NCBI RefSeq assembly: GCF_051859565.1
Contig: NZ_JBHYFK010000006.1
Coordinates: 186,001-250,000 of the forward strand
DNA: 64,000 bases
DNA from: Glycocaulis sp051859565
Lineage (GTDB): Bacteria; Pseudomonadota; Alphaproteobacteria; Caulobacterales; Maricaulaceae
Direction: 5' to 3'
The position numbers were made by a program, and so were the translations under genes. Under the pieces are notes generated by a model. The model worked only from the letters and a program-made list of their open reading frames with translations. It did not search any database and was not told the origin of the DNA. Shown here one piece after another: positions 16,805-26,342 of the stretch; the first letter of the stretch is position 1, and every line of letters starts with the position of its first letter.

Positions 16805-17529
16805 CCTTCCAGCGCGGCTGCCACGATCCGGTTGAGACGGCCGATATCGGCGCCGGGAATGATCTCGTTCCCGATCACGAAGAAGGGCGTACCGCTCACG
16901 CCGATCGACCGTGCGAGCTGATAGACGCTATCGAGATGTTCCTCGATTTCCGGCGCGGCCATTGCCTCACGCAGGGCGGGCGTTTCGATCCCGTGATCGG
17001 CGGCGATCTGGTTGATGCGTTCAGCGTTCATCGGTTGGCCGGCCTGCATCAGTGCATCGTGGAAATCGCCATAGATTTCCGGTGAGAGAGCCCAGACAGC
17101 CAGCGCGGCCCGGGCGGCTTCTTCCGATGCTGCGCCCAGCAGGGGCAGTTCCTTGAACACGACCCGCACACGGCCCTCATGGCGCTCCATCACGCCGGTC
17201 AGCCAGTCATTGACCTGCACGCAATAGGGGCAGCGATAGTCGAAAAACTCGACAATGGTCAGATCGGCATTTTCGGGCCCCACGGCCGGGTCACGTGCAT
17301 CGGCAAAGAGGGCGTCGCGGTATTGCTGCGCCCCGGCTGCCAGCTGCGCCTGTTCGCGTGCGCGTGCCCTTTGCTGCAGGGCGACCAGCGCTTCCTCGAT
17401 AACTTCCGGGTTCTCGACGATATAGCGATGCACGCGCTGATCGAAATCGTCCTCGGCGCGCGTCTCCTCGCTGCTGGCAGAGCAGGCGGCAAGGGCAAAG
17501 CAGGCGGCAAACGCGATCAGGAGGCGCAT
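16801..17529 (-). CDS. DsbA-family thiol:disulfide oxidoreductase, probable lipoprotein
   Basis: The 242 residues begin with a lipoprotein signal (MRLLIAFAACFALAACSAS; lipidated Cys16 expected). A helical N-terminal extension follows, then a thioredoxin fold with the active site Cys100-Pro-Tyr-Cys103 and a cis-proline loop GVSGTPFFVIG. This is the alphaproteobacterial DsbA/Com1-like group, which acts on periplasmic cysteines. The ATG at 17529 was chosen because the signal peptide starts there; the open frame continues upstream into the M48 gene. It lies 28 bp after the M48 protease gene, suggesting a shared envelope-quality operon. Confidence 0.9.
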   Translation of the reverse strand: MRLLIAFAACFALAACSASSEETRAEDDFDQRVHRYIVENPEVIEEALVALQQRARAREQAQLAAGAQQYRDALFADARDPAVGPENADLTIVEFFDYRCPYCVQVNDWLTGVMERHEGRVRVVFKELPLLGAASEEAARAALAVWALSPEIYGDFHDALMQAGQPMNAERINQIAADHGIETPALREAMAAPEIEEHLDSVYQLARSIGVSGTPFFVIGNEIIPGADIGRLNRIVAAALEG

Positions 17530-17557
17530 AAGGTCACTTTCGTAAAGCGGATGAGGA

Positions 17558-19009
17558 TTAGTTGAAGCTGAGGCCGGTGCCGTGGTTGCGGCTGACGGGG
17601 ACGAATTGACGGCGCTCTTGCTGAGCCCTGTTCCATTCGCGGATTTCCTGCGGCGTCGGTTCTGCAACCGCAATCAGTTCGCTGGCGCGCACCCAGGCCG
17701 GTGTGCCGCCCTCCAGCTCGTCGCGGGCGCGGCTGGCGAATACAAAGGCCTGCATATTGTTGCCAACGGCGAAGTAGCGCTCTGCCGTTGCCAGCTGGGC
17801 CAGTGCCGTCTCGCCGCGCGCTTCGTGTGCCAGCGCCAGCTGGAACCATGCCCAGCCGTTTTCCTGCTCGCGCGCCAGTGCGAAACGCAAGTGCGAAACG
17901 GCCTCATCAAGAGCATCCGCTTCATTGGTGCCTATCAGGGAGGCGGCAAGGTTTACCCGCAATAGCGGGGCGTCGGGCATAAGTTCCACCGACCGGCGAT
18001 GCGGCGCAACGGAGTCGGCTATGCGTCCGCTTTCATACAGCATCTGGCCTTCCAGCTCGTGAAAGAAAGGGTTTTCCGGCTCCATCTCGATCAGCTGTGC
18101 CAGCCGCTCGCGCGCCAGTTCCAGGCGCCCCTGCCGGAAATAGGCCACCGCGCGGGCGTATACCGCCTCAAGGCTGGTATTGCTCTCCGGGTAGCGATGG
18201 AAAACCTGGGCCGGGGCGACGGTAAAGCCGATGATCTTGGCCTGGATGCGGCGCAGCTCGGCGATCTCCTCCGGGCTGTCCTCGACATCGGCATAGGGCG
18301 ATGCCTCGACCCGGCGCCGCATGGCGTCGATACGCTGCGAGGACAGGGGATGCGAGCGGAAATACTCATACCGCCGGGCTTCGCTCATCACTTCCTGGTA
18401 GCGGAAGCGCTCGAAAGTGCTTACCAGCCCGCGTGAGGACTGGCCCGTACGGTCCAGAAAGGTGATGGCGGCCTGGTCGGCAGCTGCTTCCTGCGTGCGG
18501 GTGTAGCGCAGCATGTCTAGCGTGGCGAACTGGGGCGCGGAGGCCATGATGGCCGCGCCGCCGGCGCCTGCACCCGCCATGGCCGCGACGATACCCAGCC
18601 CCAGCGTCGCAATCATCGTCGCCATGGCACCGCGCGACCCGTCGCCAAAGCGCACAAGGTGTGCGCCTTCGATATGGCCGATTTCGTGGGCGATAACAGC
18701 TTTGATTTCGCCGGGGGTTTCGGCAATGACGATCGTGCCGGTATGCATGAAGATGTTCTGCCCGCGCGTAACGAAGGCGTTGAACTCGTTATTGCCGACC
18801 AGGTAGAAGCCGACCGAATTGCGGTCGAGGCCTGCTGCGTCCAGCAGCGGATCGGTGTAGCCGCGCATGACCGCCTCGATCTCGGTATCGCGGATCAGGC
18901 TTATGCTCTGGGCATGGGCAGGCGTGGACGGCAACACGACCATGGCTGCGCTGGCAGCGAAGGCGGTGGCCGTGGTGCAGCATTTCTTCAGGCGGGCAAT
19001 AATCGTCAT
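17558..19009 (-). CDS. Periplasmic M48 metalloprotease with TPR tail (BepA-like)
   Basis: The 483 residues start with a signal peptide cleaved near AHA-QS (33/34). The M48 domain has the zinc motif HEIGH at 108-112 (VIAHEIGHIEGAHLVRFG) and the third-ligand helix TRTQEAAADQAA. A TPR-rich C-terminal half follows. BepA-type proteins degrade or chaperone misassembled outer-membrane proteins such as LptD. The ATG at 19009 has GGAGG nine bases upstream. The C-terminal TPRs and co-location with a DsbA-like lipoprotein fit an envelope quality-control role. Confidence 0.9.
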   Translation of the reverse strand: MTIIARLKKCCTTATAFAASAAMVVLPSTPAHAQSISLIRDTEIEAVMRGYTDPLLDAAGLDRNSVGFYLVGNNEFNAFVTRGQNIFMHTGTIVIAETPGEIKAVIAHEIGHIEGAHLVRFGDGSRGAMATMIATLGLGIVAAMAGAGAGGAAIMASAPQFATLDMLRYTRTQEAAADQAAITFLDRTGQSSRGLVSTFERFRYQEVMSEARRYEYFRSHPLSSQRIDAMRRRVEASPYADVEDSPEEIAELRRIQAKIIGFTVAPAQVFHRYPESNTSLEAVYARAVAYFRQGRLELARERLAQLIEMEPENPFFHELEGQMLYESGRIADSVAPHRRSVELMPDAPLLRVNLAASLIGTNEADALDEAVSHLRFALAREQENGWAWFQLALAHEARGETALAQLATAERYFAVGNNMQAFVFASRARDELEGGTPAWVRASELIAVAEPTPQEIREWNRAQQERRQFVPVSRNHGTGLSFN

Positions 19010-19080
19010 GGAGAGATAACCTCCGATCCTGTTTCCACCCCCTGCTTCGCCCTGAACGATAGCCTTTTCATGGCAGATCT

Positions 19081-19113
19081 GCAGCCCGTCAGTGCATGGC
19101 ACCGGCGGGCTGC
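19081..19113. terminator. Hairpin between rne and the M48 gene
   Basis: GCAGCCCG (19081-19088) pairs with CGGGCTGC (19106-19113); one G-T and one C-G pair extend the stem to 10 bp with a 13-base loop. It lies 12 bp past the end of rne on the minus strand. There is no U-run on that strand, so termination is uncertain; it may stabilise the rne 3' end. Confidence 0.35.
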
Positions 19114-19125
19114 ATATTTCCCGTG

Positions 19126-21786
19126 TCAGGAACCCAGTCCGAACAGCTTGCCGGAGCGCTGCCACCAGCCAGACCGCTTTGGCCCGGTGCTGTCGCTGGT
19201 CTGTGCCTCTTCGGCAGGCGCCACGTCCCCGGCGGCGTCGGCGGCCGGTGCCTCCGGCGCGGATTCAGCCTTCTTGGCGCGCGGTTTGCGGGCCGGTCTG
19301 GCCGGTTTGTCTTCCGGTGTCTTCGCTGCCGGCTCGGCCGTGTCCTCTACGGCACTCTCTTCAGCCTTGGCCGCCTTTCGCGCAGGTGCCTTGCGGGTGC
19401 GCTTGGGCTTCTCCGCCGCCTCGCTGGCCTCCGGTGCTTGGGCTGCAGACTCGTCTGAAGGGGCAGGATCGGCCTTCTTGCGCCGTGTGCGCTTGGGCTT
19501 GGGCGTCTCTTCGCTAGGGGCGGGCTCGCCGGACGCGGCAGGCGCGTCAGTCGCCTCAACAGCGCTTTCAGTCGCCGGTGCGGTCTCCGCCACAGCCTGC
19601 TTTCGGCGGCGAGAGGGGCGGGTGCGCGAAGGCGGCGTCTCGCCCGAACCAATGGCCTCACTTTCACCCGGCTCGATTACAGACAGGCCCGGAATGTCTG
19701 CGTCGCCGCCGGCATTGTTGCCTGAATCCTGTGTGGAGGCTGCGGCCTGATCGCCGGATGCTTCACCATCACCGCGCCGGCGGCGGCCACGGCCACCCCG
19801 GCGGCCGCGGCGGCGGCGCTTGCGGCCAGCTTCATCATCGCCGGCTTCGGCGCGTGCTGGTGCCGGCTGGCCGCCATCATTTTGCGCCTCGGTGCTTTCG
19901 CCTTCGGCGGCGTCTGCTTCGCCGCCCTCCTGTCCGGCTGCATCAGCGCGGTTGTCGCCATCACCCCGATTGCGTCCGCCCCGGCGACGGCGCTTGCGGC
20001 CACGGCGTTCTTCGCCCTGACCCTCTGCGCGAGCAGCTGGCTGGGTGCCCTCTGCAGCGCCGTCATCGTCCTCGTCTTCGAGTGAGGCTTCTTCCCTCGC
20101 GGCGCGCAGATCGGCCTCGTCCTCGGGGGTCAGTACGGCGGATTCAACGGTCAGCGGCTTGGGGATATAGGGCCCACGATCACCATCTTTGCGCGCTTCC
20201 AGCCGCTCGATGCGTGATCCGTCGCGTTTCAGATCGATATCTGTCGCGATGATGACGCGCATGTCGAAGCGCTGCTCGACGGCGCGCAGGTATTCGCGCT
20301 TCTCGTTCAGCAGGTAGAGGGCCACCTCGTTGGGCAGGTGCAGCGCGATTTTCGATGCGCGCCCTTTGAGCCCCTCTTCCTCGACGCTGCGAACAGCCGC
20401 CAGCGCGCTGGATTCCACACTGCGCAGATAGCCGATCCCGTTGCAGTGCGGGCAGGGTTCTGTGGAGCCTTCCACAAGGCTGGTGCGGCGGCGCTGACGG
20501 GAAATTTCCATCAGGCCGAACTGGGAAATTTTCGAGGTCTGGATGCGCGCCCGGTCTTTGGAGAGCGCCTCTTTCATCTTCTTTTCGACGGCGCGGACGT
20601 TCTTGGAGTCCTCCATGTCGATGAAGTCGATGATGATGAGGCCGGCCAGATCGCGCAGGCGCATCTGACGGGCAGCTTCCTCAGCCGCCTCCAGATTGGT
20701 GCGCAGCGCCGTCTGTTCGATATTGCGCTCTTTGGTCGACTTGCCCGAGTTCACGTCGATGGCGACAAGCGCCTCGGTCGGGTTGATGACCAGATAGCCA
20801 CCGGATTTGAGCTGCGCGACCGGCGAGTAGATCGCCTCAAGCTGGCTTTCCGTGCCGTGGCGCAGGAAAAGCGGCATGTCGTCAGTATAGGGCTGCACCT
20901 TCGTGGCGTGGCTGGGCATCAGCATGCGCATGAAGCCCTTGGCTTCCTTGTAGGCTTCCTCGCCCTCGACCAGAACGTGCTCGATGTCCTTGTCATAGAG
21001 GTCGCGGATCGCCCGCTTGACGAGGTTTCCTTCCTCGTAAATCAGCGACGGAGCGACGGATTTCAGCGTGGTCTCGCGGATCGTCTCCCACAGCCGGATC
21101 AGATAGTCGTAATCGCGCTTGATCTCGAGCTTGGTGCGGGCCGCGCCTGCGGTGCGGATGATGAGCCCCATGCCGCGCGGCAGATCGAGGCCCTGAACGG
21201 CGCTTTTCAGGCGTTTGCGGTCCGTCGCGCTGGTGATCTTGCGCGAGATGCCGCCCCCGCGGTCCGTGTTGGGCATCAGCACGCAATAGCGTCCGGCCAG
21301 CGACAGATAGGTGGTCAGCGCCGCGCCTTTATTGCCGCGCTCCTCCTTGGAGACCTGCACCAGCATGACCTGGCGGCGCTTGATGACTTCCTGGATCTTG
21401 TATTTGCGAAGCAGATTGCGCCGCTTGCGGGCAATCTCCTCCATCAGGTCCTCGTCATCATCGGCATCGTCGCCGTTGTCGCCATCGGTGTCGGCGGTCA
21501 GCTCGGCTTCTGCCTCGCGCAGGGCCTGACGGTCCTCAAACGGGATCTGATAGTAGTCGGGATGAATCTCGTTGAAGGCCAGGAAGCCGTGCTTGTTACC
21601 GCCATATTCAACGAAAGCGGCCTGAAGCGAGGGTTCTACGCGGGTGACCTGGGCGAGATAGATGTTTCCACGGATAGGGCTGCGGGAGGCCGACTCAAAG
21701 TCGAAATCCTCAACGCGGTTGGAATCCACAATGACCACCCGGGTTTCTTCCGGGTGGGAGGCATCGATCAGCATTTTGCGGGACAT
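19126..21786 (-). CDS. rne: Ribonuclease E
   Basis: This is the main endoribonuclease and degradosome scaffold, 886 residues from the ATG at 21786 (MSRKMLIDASHPEETRVVI). The S1 domain is interrupted by the acidic insertion typical of alphaproteobacteria (DTDGDNGDDADDDEDL). The catalytic Asp residues lie in VAIDVNSGKS and LIIIDFIDMEDSKN, and the zinc-link is PCPHCNGIG. From about residue 540 a long Arg-, Glu- and Ala-rich disordered scaffold follows, with an RRRRGRRGGRGRRRRG block. The last residues contain SGWWQRSG, like the GWW motif that binds PNPase in Caulobacter. The long upstream leader may mediate autoregulation (inference). Confidence 0.96.
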   Translation of the reverse strand: MSRKMLIDASHPEETRVVIVDSNRVEDFDFESASRSPIRGNIYLAQVTRVEPSLQAAFVEYGGNKHGFLAFNEIHPDYYQIPFEDRQALREAEAELTADTDGDNGDDADDDEDLMEEIARKRRNLLRKYKIQEVIKRRQVMLVQVSKEERGNKGAALTTYLSLAGRYCVLMPNTDRGGGISRKITSATDRKRLKSAVQGLDLPRGMGLIIRTAGAARTKLEIKRDYDYLIRLWETIRETTLKSVAPSLIYEEGNLVKRAIRDLYDKDIEHVLVEGEEAYKEAKGFMRMLMPSHATKVQPYTDDMPLFLRHGTESQLEAIYSPVAQLKSGGYLVINPTEALVAIDVNSGKSTKERNIEQTALRTNLEAAEEAARQMRLRDLAGLIIIDFIDMEDSKNVRAVEKKMKEALSKDRARIQTSKISQFGLMEISRQRRRTSLVEGSTEPCPHCNGIGYLRSVESSALAAVRSVEEEGLKGRASKIALHLPNEVALYLLNEKREYLRAVEQRFDMRVIIATDIDLKRDGSRIERLEARKDGDRGPYIPKPLTVESAVLTPEDEADLRAAREEASLEDEDDDGAAEGTQPAARAEGQGEERRGRKRRRRGGRNRGDGDNRADAAGQEGGEADAAEGESTEAQNDGGQPAPARAEAGDDEAGRKRRRRGRRGGRGRRRRGDGEASGDQAAASTQDSGNNAGGDADIPGLSVIEPGESEAIGSGETPPSRTRPSRRRKQAVAETAPATESAVEATDAPAASGEPAPSEETPKPKRTRRKKADPAPSDESAAQAPEASEAAEKPKRTRKAPARKAAKAEESAVEDTAEPAAKTPEDKPARPARKPRAKKAESAPEAPAADAAGDVAPAEEAQTSDSTGPKRSGWWQRSGKLFGLGS

Positions 21787-22347
21787 AAAGGCGTGCTCCG
21801 GTGCGCGCGCCAGCACGAATCGCCCGGCCATTGAAGGCCAGGGTGACAGGCTGGGCGCTGAGTTGGGAGCGCAAGGGCGGCGTCGCTTCAGAAGGGAGTG
21901 AAGGGAAAGCACGCGCCTGGCGCATGTTCAAGGTTCCTTGTCGGCCTGCCCGGCAGCCCCCGGCTTGCAGGGGCAAAGCGCGGAACAGGCCGCTTTGACT
22001 GGTCTGGGCGCGTGCGCGCAGAACCGGATAAGCGGCCCGCGGCGTCTGCCCGGTAAATCTTTGCTGCCCCGTTGGTCCGCTTCAGAAGTCAGTGGCGTTG
22101 GCCAGACATCGTTTCGCGCGGGGCGAGGTAGTGAAGCGTGTCAGGCGCCAGCAAATGCCGGACTGGCTGACAGCGTTATCAACACCGAAGCACACCATGC
22201 ACCATTCGCTCCGGGATGAAAAGCAAGCTTATCCGTGCTAGCCAGCGAATATCGTTACGCTCTGGTAACCGAATCGAAACCGGGGCGGGCTATTCTCTGT
22301 ATGAGACCTGCGTGCAAGCAGGCCGGATGAGGGTGTAGTTACAGAGG
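21787..22347. promoter_or_regulatory. 561-bp divergent intergenic region, rne leader and amiC promoter side
   Basis: No gene is supported here. The part next to rne is GC-rich with several possible short stems, for example near 21950-21975 (CCGGCAGCCCCCGGC), and probably forms the rne 5' leader. Nearer the amidase gene is an inverted repeat GTTAC (22254-22258) / GTAAC (22265-22269), followed by a TATTCT that could be a -10 element. Long rne leaders mediate autoregulation in enterobacteria; whether this one does is unknown. Confidence 0.35.
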
Positions 22348-23610
22348 GTGATGGCGGTGACGACCAGCAAGGGACTATCAAGCCTCACGGCATGCGCGGC
22401 GGCGCTGCTGGCCATGCTGGCCGCCGGATTCGCCCATGCAGACGAGATAATTGCCGTGCGCTTTGGCGTGCACGACACCCATACCCGCATCGTCATCGAG
22501 ACCCGCTCCGAGATGGAGTTTCGCGCCTTTGCCTCCGGCGAAGTGTCGCCGCGGCTTGTTGTCGACATACCCGGCGCAGGCTGGGCCGTAAGCGGTCTGG
22601 ATGGCGGGCAGGGGCAGGGACACGGCCTTGCCGGACGCTTCCGCTTTGAACCGGCCGCGCAGACACCCCGCCTGATCTTTGACCTCAACGAGAGCGCGCG
22701 GGTGCGCGAGAGCTTCAGCCTGCCTCCGGGCGAGGGCGGCCACCGCATCGTCATTGACATCGAACCGGCGCCTGCCGCCGTCGTTACGGCAAGTACGGGT
22801 TTCGATGTCGCGGGCCATACGCTGACGCAATATCTGGCCGAGCGTGTGCAGGTGTCGTACGTGCCGCCGCGCTGCGAGCGCCCGCGCATCGTCATCGATC
22901 CCGGCCATGGCGGGCGCGATCCGGGTGCGCCTGGCCGGTTTGGCGGCGTATCGGAATCACAGCTCGCGCTGGCTGCCGGACTGGCGCTGCGAGACATTTT
23001 GAATGCGCGCGGCCGCTATGAAGTCATCATGACGCGTGACCGGGACATTTTCCTGGAACTGGATGAGCGCATCCAGGTGGCGCGCCGGGCACAGGCCGAC
23101 ATCTTCATTTCCCTGCACGCCGATGCCGCACCGAACGGTGCTACCGGGCCGCGCGGCGCGGCTGTCTACACGCTTTCGGATTCGGGCACCAACCGGGCGC
23201 GCAACCGCGCGCGTCAGGACGGTGAGTGGCTGCAGACCAGCGCATCGCGCACCGAGCAGGTGAACAATCTGCTGCTGGAAATGTCACTGCAGGAAAAGCG
23301 CAATCAGTCGCTGATCTTCGCGGCTTCGATTCTGGAGGCATCCTCCTCGATCACGCCGCTCTTCCGGCACGAACCACTAGAGCGGGGATTCTGGGTCCTG
23401 CTGGATTCCCAGATACCGGCCGTTCTGTTCGAGATGGGCTTCATGACCAACCCGGACGACTCGCGCAATCTCAACACCCCGGCCTACCGCCAGCGCCTGA
23501 TGACAGCTGTGGCCGATTCCATCGATAGCTATTTTGCCGTCTGCAACAATTCCGGGGCCGTCCGCACAGCCGCTGCGGGCAGCAATGCCGGTGGTCCGGC
23601 GCTGCGCTAG
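22348..23610 (+). CDS. amiC: N-acetylmuramoyl-L-alanine amidase (AmiC-type)
   Basis: The enzyme cleaves the peptide from the glycan in peptidoglycan during daughter-cell separation. Its 420 residues comprise a signal peptide (CAAALLAMLAAGFAHA), an AMIN domain (about 33-140) for septal targeting, and an Amidase_3 domain. The zinc ligands are expected in VIDPGHGGRDPGAPG, the Glu of VSESQLALAAGL and ISLHADAAP; the catalytic Glu is in LFEMGFMTNPDD. GTG at 22348 or ATG at 22351 could start it, both after AGAGGG. The PBP1A gene follows on the same strand. Confidence 0.94.
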   Translation: MMAVTTSKGLSSLTACAAALLAMLAAGFAHADEIIAVRFGVHDTHTRIVIETRSEMEFRAFASGEVSPRLVVDIPGAGWAVSGLDGGQGQGHGLAGRFRFEPAAQTPRLIFDLNESARVRESFSLPPGEGGHRIVIDIEPAPAAVVTASTGFDVAGHTLTQYLAERVQVSYVPPRCERPRIVIDPGHGGRDPGAPGRFGGVSESQLALAAGLALRDILNARGRYEVIMTRDRDIFLELDERIQVARRAQADIFISLHADAAPNGATGPRGAAVYTLSDSGTNRARNRARQDGEWLQTSASRTEQVNNLLLEMSLQEKRNQSLIFAASILEASSSITPLFRHEPLERGFWVLLDSQIPAVLFEMGFMTNPDDSRNLNTPAYRQRLMTAVADSIDSYFAVCNNSGAVRTAAAGSNAGGPALR

Positions 23611-23733
23611 TACACTTGCCTGAAACCGGCTTGGACGGATCAGGCTCATCACGTCATAATGCCGCCGCAGTGAGGGGCATGGTCTGCTGCCGCGGCCATC
23701 AGGCAGGCGGCATGGGCTGGACGGGCGATATAC

Positions 23734-26217
23734 ATGGCAGTTTTCAGTGTGAAAAATTTCGGCAAGCTGGCCCTATGGGCAGGATCAACCATCGCCATCG
23801 TGGGCATTGTCGCTCTTGTGGCGGTGTCGATCTATGTCGTTCAGGTCACCGAGGACCTGCCAGACTACGAGCAGCTGGCCGAGTACGAACCGCCCATCAT
23901 GAGCCGGATGCATGCCGGTGACGGCCTGCTGATCGCGGAATATGCCTTCGAGCGGCGGGTCTTTGTGCCGATTGAGGCCATTCCGCCGCACGTGGTTGAA
24001 GCCTTCCTCGCTGCCGAGGATGCCAATTTCTACAATCATGGCGGTATCGATCTGACGGGTATGGTCCGCGCCGCGATTGCCAATATCGGCAATATCCTCA
24101 ATGGCAGGCGCCTTGAGGGCGGGTCGACCATCACGCAGCAGGTTGCCAAGAATTTCCTGCTCACCTCCGAACAGCGCGTTGCACGCAAGGTGCAGGAAAT
24201 GGTGCTGGCAATTCGCATGGAGCGCGCCTTCACCAAGGACCGCATTCTGGAGCTTTATCTCAACGAGATTTTCCTCGGCAATCGGGCCTATGGGGTGGCG
24301 GCTGCTGCGCTGAACTATTTTGACAGCTCGCTGGACGAGCTGGAGCTGCACGAGATTGCCTATCTCGCAGCCCTGCCCAAGGCGCCGAACAACTACCACC
24401 CGGAGCGGCGTACCGAAGCGGCCATCGCCCGGCGCAACTACGTGCTGGCGCGCATGCACGTCAATGGCTTCATCACGGAAGCGGAGATGCGCGAAGCGCA
24501 GGCGCAGCCGCTGGAAACCGTACGCCGGCTGCAGGGCGAGACCTATCTGGCTGCGGAATATTTCGTCGAGGAAGTGCGCCGCGAGCTCTTCAATATGTAT
24601 GGCGAGGAGCAGCTTTATTCCGGCGGCCTGTCGGTGCGAACCTCGCTCAATACGCGGGCCCAGCTGGCAGCCCGCTCGGCGCTGCGCGCAGGCCTGCTGG
24701 AATATGACCGCCGCTACGGCTATCGCGGGCCTCTGGCCACGCTAGAGGATTTTGATGCCTGGCCGGAACAGCTGGCCGAAATCGAGGTACCGCGCGATCT
24801 CGATGAAGGCTGGACCCACGCCGTGGTGCTGGAAGTGCGCGATGGCGATGTGTCCATCGGGATGGCTGACCGCGCCAGAGGCACGATACCGCTGTCCGAG
24901 CTGAGATGGGCGCGCCGTCCGTCGCGCTCCTCCACGACCAATTTCCCGGTGCTTGGCCCGGCCATCCAGCGTGCATCCGACGTGCTGGAGCTGGGCGATG
25001 TGGTGCTCGTACAGCGCCTGTCCGAAGACGGCGAGGCGTACGCCCTGCGTCAGGTACCCGAGGTCAATGGCGCGGTGATGGCGCTCGATCCCTATACGGG
25101 CCGGGTGCTGGCGATGATTGGCGGCTACTCCTTCCAGCAGAGCCAGTTCAACCGTGCCACGCAGGCGCGCCGCCAGCCCGGCTCCTCGTTCAAGCCGTTT
25201 GTGTATGCCGCCGCGCTGGACAATGGTTTCACGCCCGCCAGCATCATTCTGGACGCGCCGTTTGCGGCGACAGGGGGCGGGGACGCCCGCTTCTATCGCC
25301 CGTCCAACTATTCCGACCAGTTCTATGGCCCGTCGACCATGCGGCTCGGACTGGAGCTGTCGCGTAACGTCATGACCGTGCGTCTGGCGCAGGATACGGG
25401 CATGGAGCCCATCGCCGAATACGCGCAGCGCTTTGGCATCTACGACCGGATGGACCCGGTGCTCTCCATGTCCCTCGGCGCAGGCGAGACGACGCTGTGG
25501 CGCCTGATGAGTGCCTATGGCGCGCTGGTCAATGGCGGGCGGCGTGTGACGCCAACCCTGATCGACCGGGTGCAGGACCGTACCGGCCAGACAATCTATG
25601 TGCACGACCAGCGCGAATGCGTGGCGTGCGATGTGGAGGAATGGCGCGACGGGCTGGCCGAGCCGGAGCTTGCCGAGCTGGGTGAAGAGGTCGTCGATCC
25701 TGTGACGGCCTATCAGGTTGTCTCCATGCTGGAAGGCGCGGTGCGCCGCGGCACAGGCAGCGCCCTGAACGCGCTTGGCCGTCCGGTTGCCGGCAAGACC
25801 GGCACGACCAATGAATTCCGCGACGCCTGGTTTGTCGGCTTTACGCCCGACCTGGTGGTCGGTGTGTATGTCGGCTTTGACACGCCGGCGCCGCTGGGTT
25901 CCGGCGAGGCGGGCGGCCGGGCCGCTGCGCCGATTGCGCGCGATACCTTCGCGCCGATCCTTGAGGACTATCCTGTTGCGCCGTTCCGTGTGCCTGAAGG
26001 GGTGCGCCTGGTGCCGATTGATGCGCGCTCGGGCGAACCGTCCGTGCTCGGCCGGGCAGGCGTGATCCTTGAAGCGTTCCGTCCTGGTACCGAGCCGGTG
26101 CGCGGGGCCAGCCGCGAGGAAGAGACGCTGAGCTTTGGCTCGGGCCGCCTGCGTGAGGGCGAGCGCGAGGACAGCGAAACGCAAGATGCGCAGGAAAGTC
26201 TGGACGGAATTTACTGA
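23734..26217 (+). CDS. mrcA: Penicillin-binding protein 1A
   Basis: A bifunctional peptidoglycan synthase of 827 residues. A membrane anchor lies at about 10-35. The glycosyltransferase domain has FLAAEDANFYNHGGID with the catalytic Glu, GGSTITQQVAKNFLL and RKVQEMVLAIRMER. An OB-like insert follows, then the transpeptidase domain with SSFK (in RQPGSSFKPF), SRN (ELSRNVMTV) and KTGTT. A charged tail ends the protein. It follows the amidase gene by 123 bp, grouping wall synthesis and splitting. Confidence 0.96.
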   Translation: MAVFSVKNFGKLALWAGSTIAIVGIVALVAVSIYVVQVTEDLPDYEQLAEYEPPIMSRMHAGDGLLIAEYAFERRVFVPIEAIPPHVVEAFLAAEDANFYNHGGIDLTGMVRAAIANIGNILNGRRLEGGSTITQQVAKNFLLTSEQRVARKVQEMVLAIRMERAFTKDRILELYLNEIFLGNRAYGVAAAALNYFDSSLDELELHEIAYLAALPKAPNNYHPERRTEAAIARRNYVLARMHVNGFITEAEMREAQAQPLETVRRLQGETYLAAEYFVEEVRRELFNMYGEEQLYSGGLSVRTSLNTRAQLAARSALRAGLLEYDRRYGYRGPLATLEDFDAWPEQLAEIEVPRDLDEGWTHAVVLEVRDGDVSIGMADRARGTIPLSELRWARRPSRSSTTNFPVLGPAIQRASDVLELGDVVLVQRLSEDGEAYALRQVPEVNGAVMALDPYTGRVLAMIGGYSFQQSQFNRATQARRQPGSSFKPFVYAAALDNGFTPASIILDAPFAATGGGDARFYRPSNYSDQFYGPSTMRLGLELSRNVMTVRLAQDTGMEPIAEYAQRFGIYDRMDPVLSMSLGAGETTLWRLMSAYGALVNGGRRVTPTLIDRVQDRTGQTIYVHDQRECVACDVEEWRDGLAEPELAELGEEVVDPVTAYQVVSMLEGAVRRGTGSALNALGRPVAGKTGTTNEFRDAWFVGFTPDLVVGVYVGFDTPAPLGSGEAGGRAAAPIARDTFAPILEDYPVAPFRVPEGVRLVPIDARSGEPSVLGRAGVILEAFRPGTEPVRGASREEETLSFGSGRLREGEREDSETQDAQESLDGIY

Positions 26218-26342
26218 TCAACGCGCCGAGGCAATGACTGCCGATACAGCGCGGGCCTTGTGTGGTCCGGCCGTGTTGGCTATGCGCCTTGTGTCCCCAT
26301 GTTCCGGGGCAAATTCACTTTCCGCAGCGAAACGGGTTTCTC

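Noticed and set aside
20338..21834. 498-codon plus-strand open frame
   Set aside because: It is antisense to rne and has shadow-like composition; RNase E is unmistakable on the other strand.
24742..26184. 480-codon minus-strand open frame
   Set aside because: Antisense shadow of the PBP1A gene, a usual artefact in GC-rich DNA.
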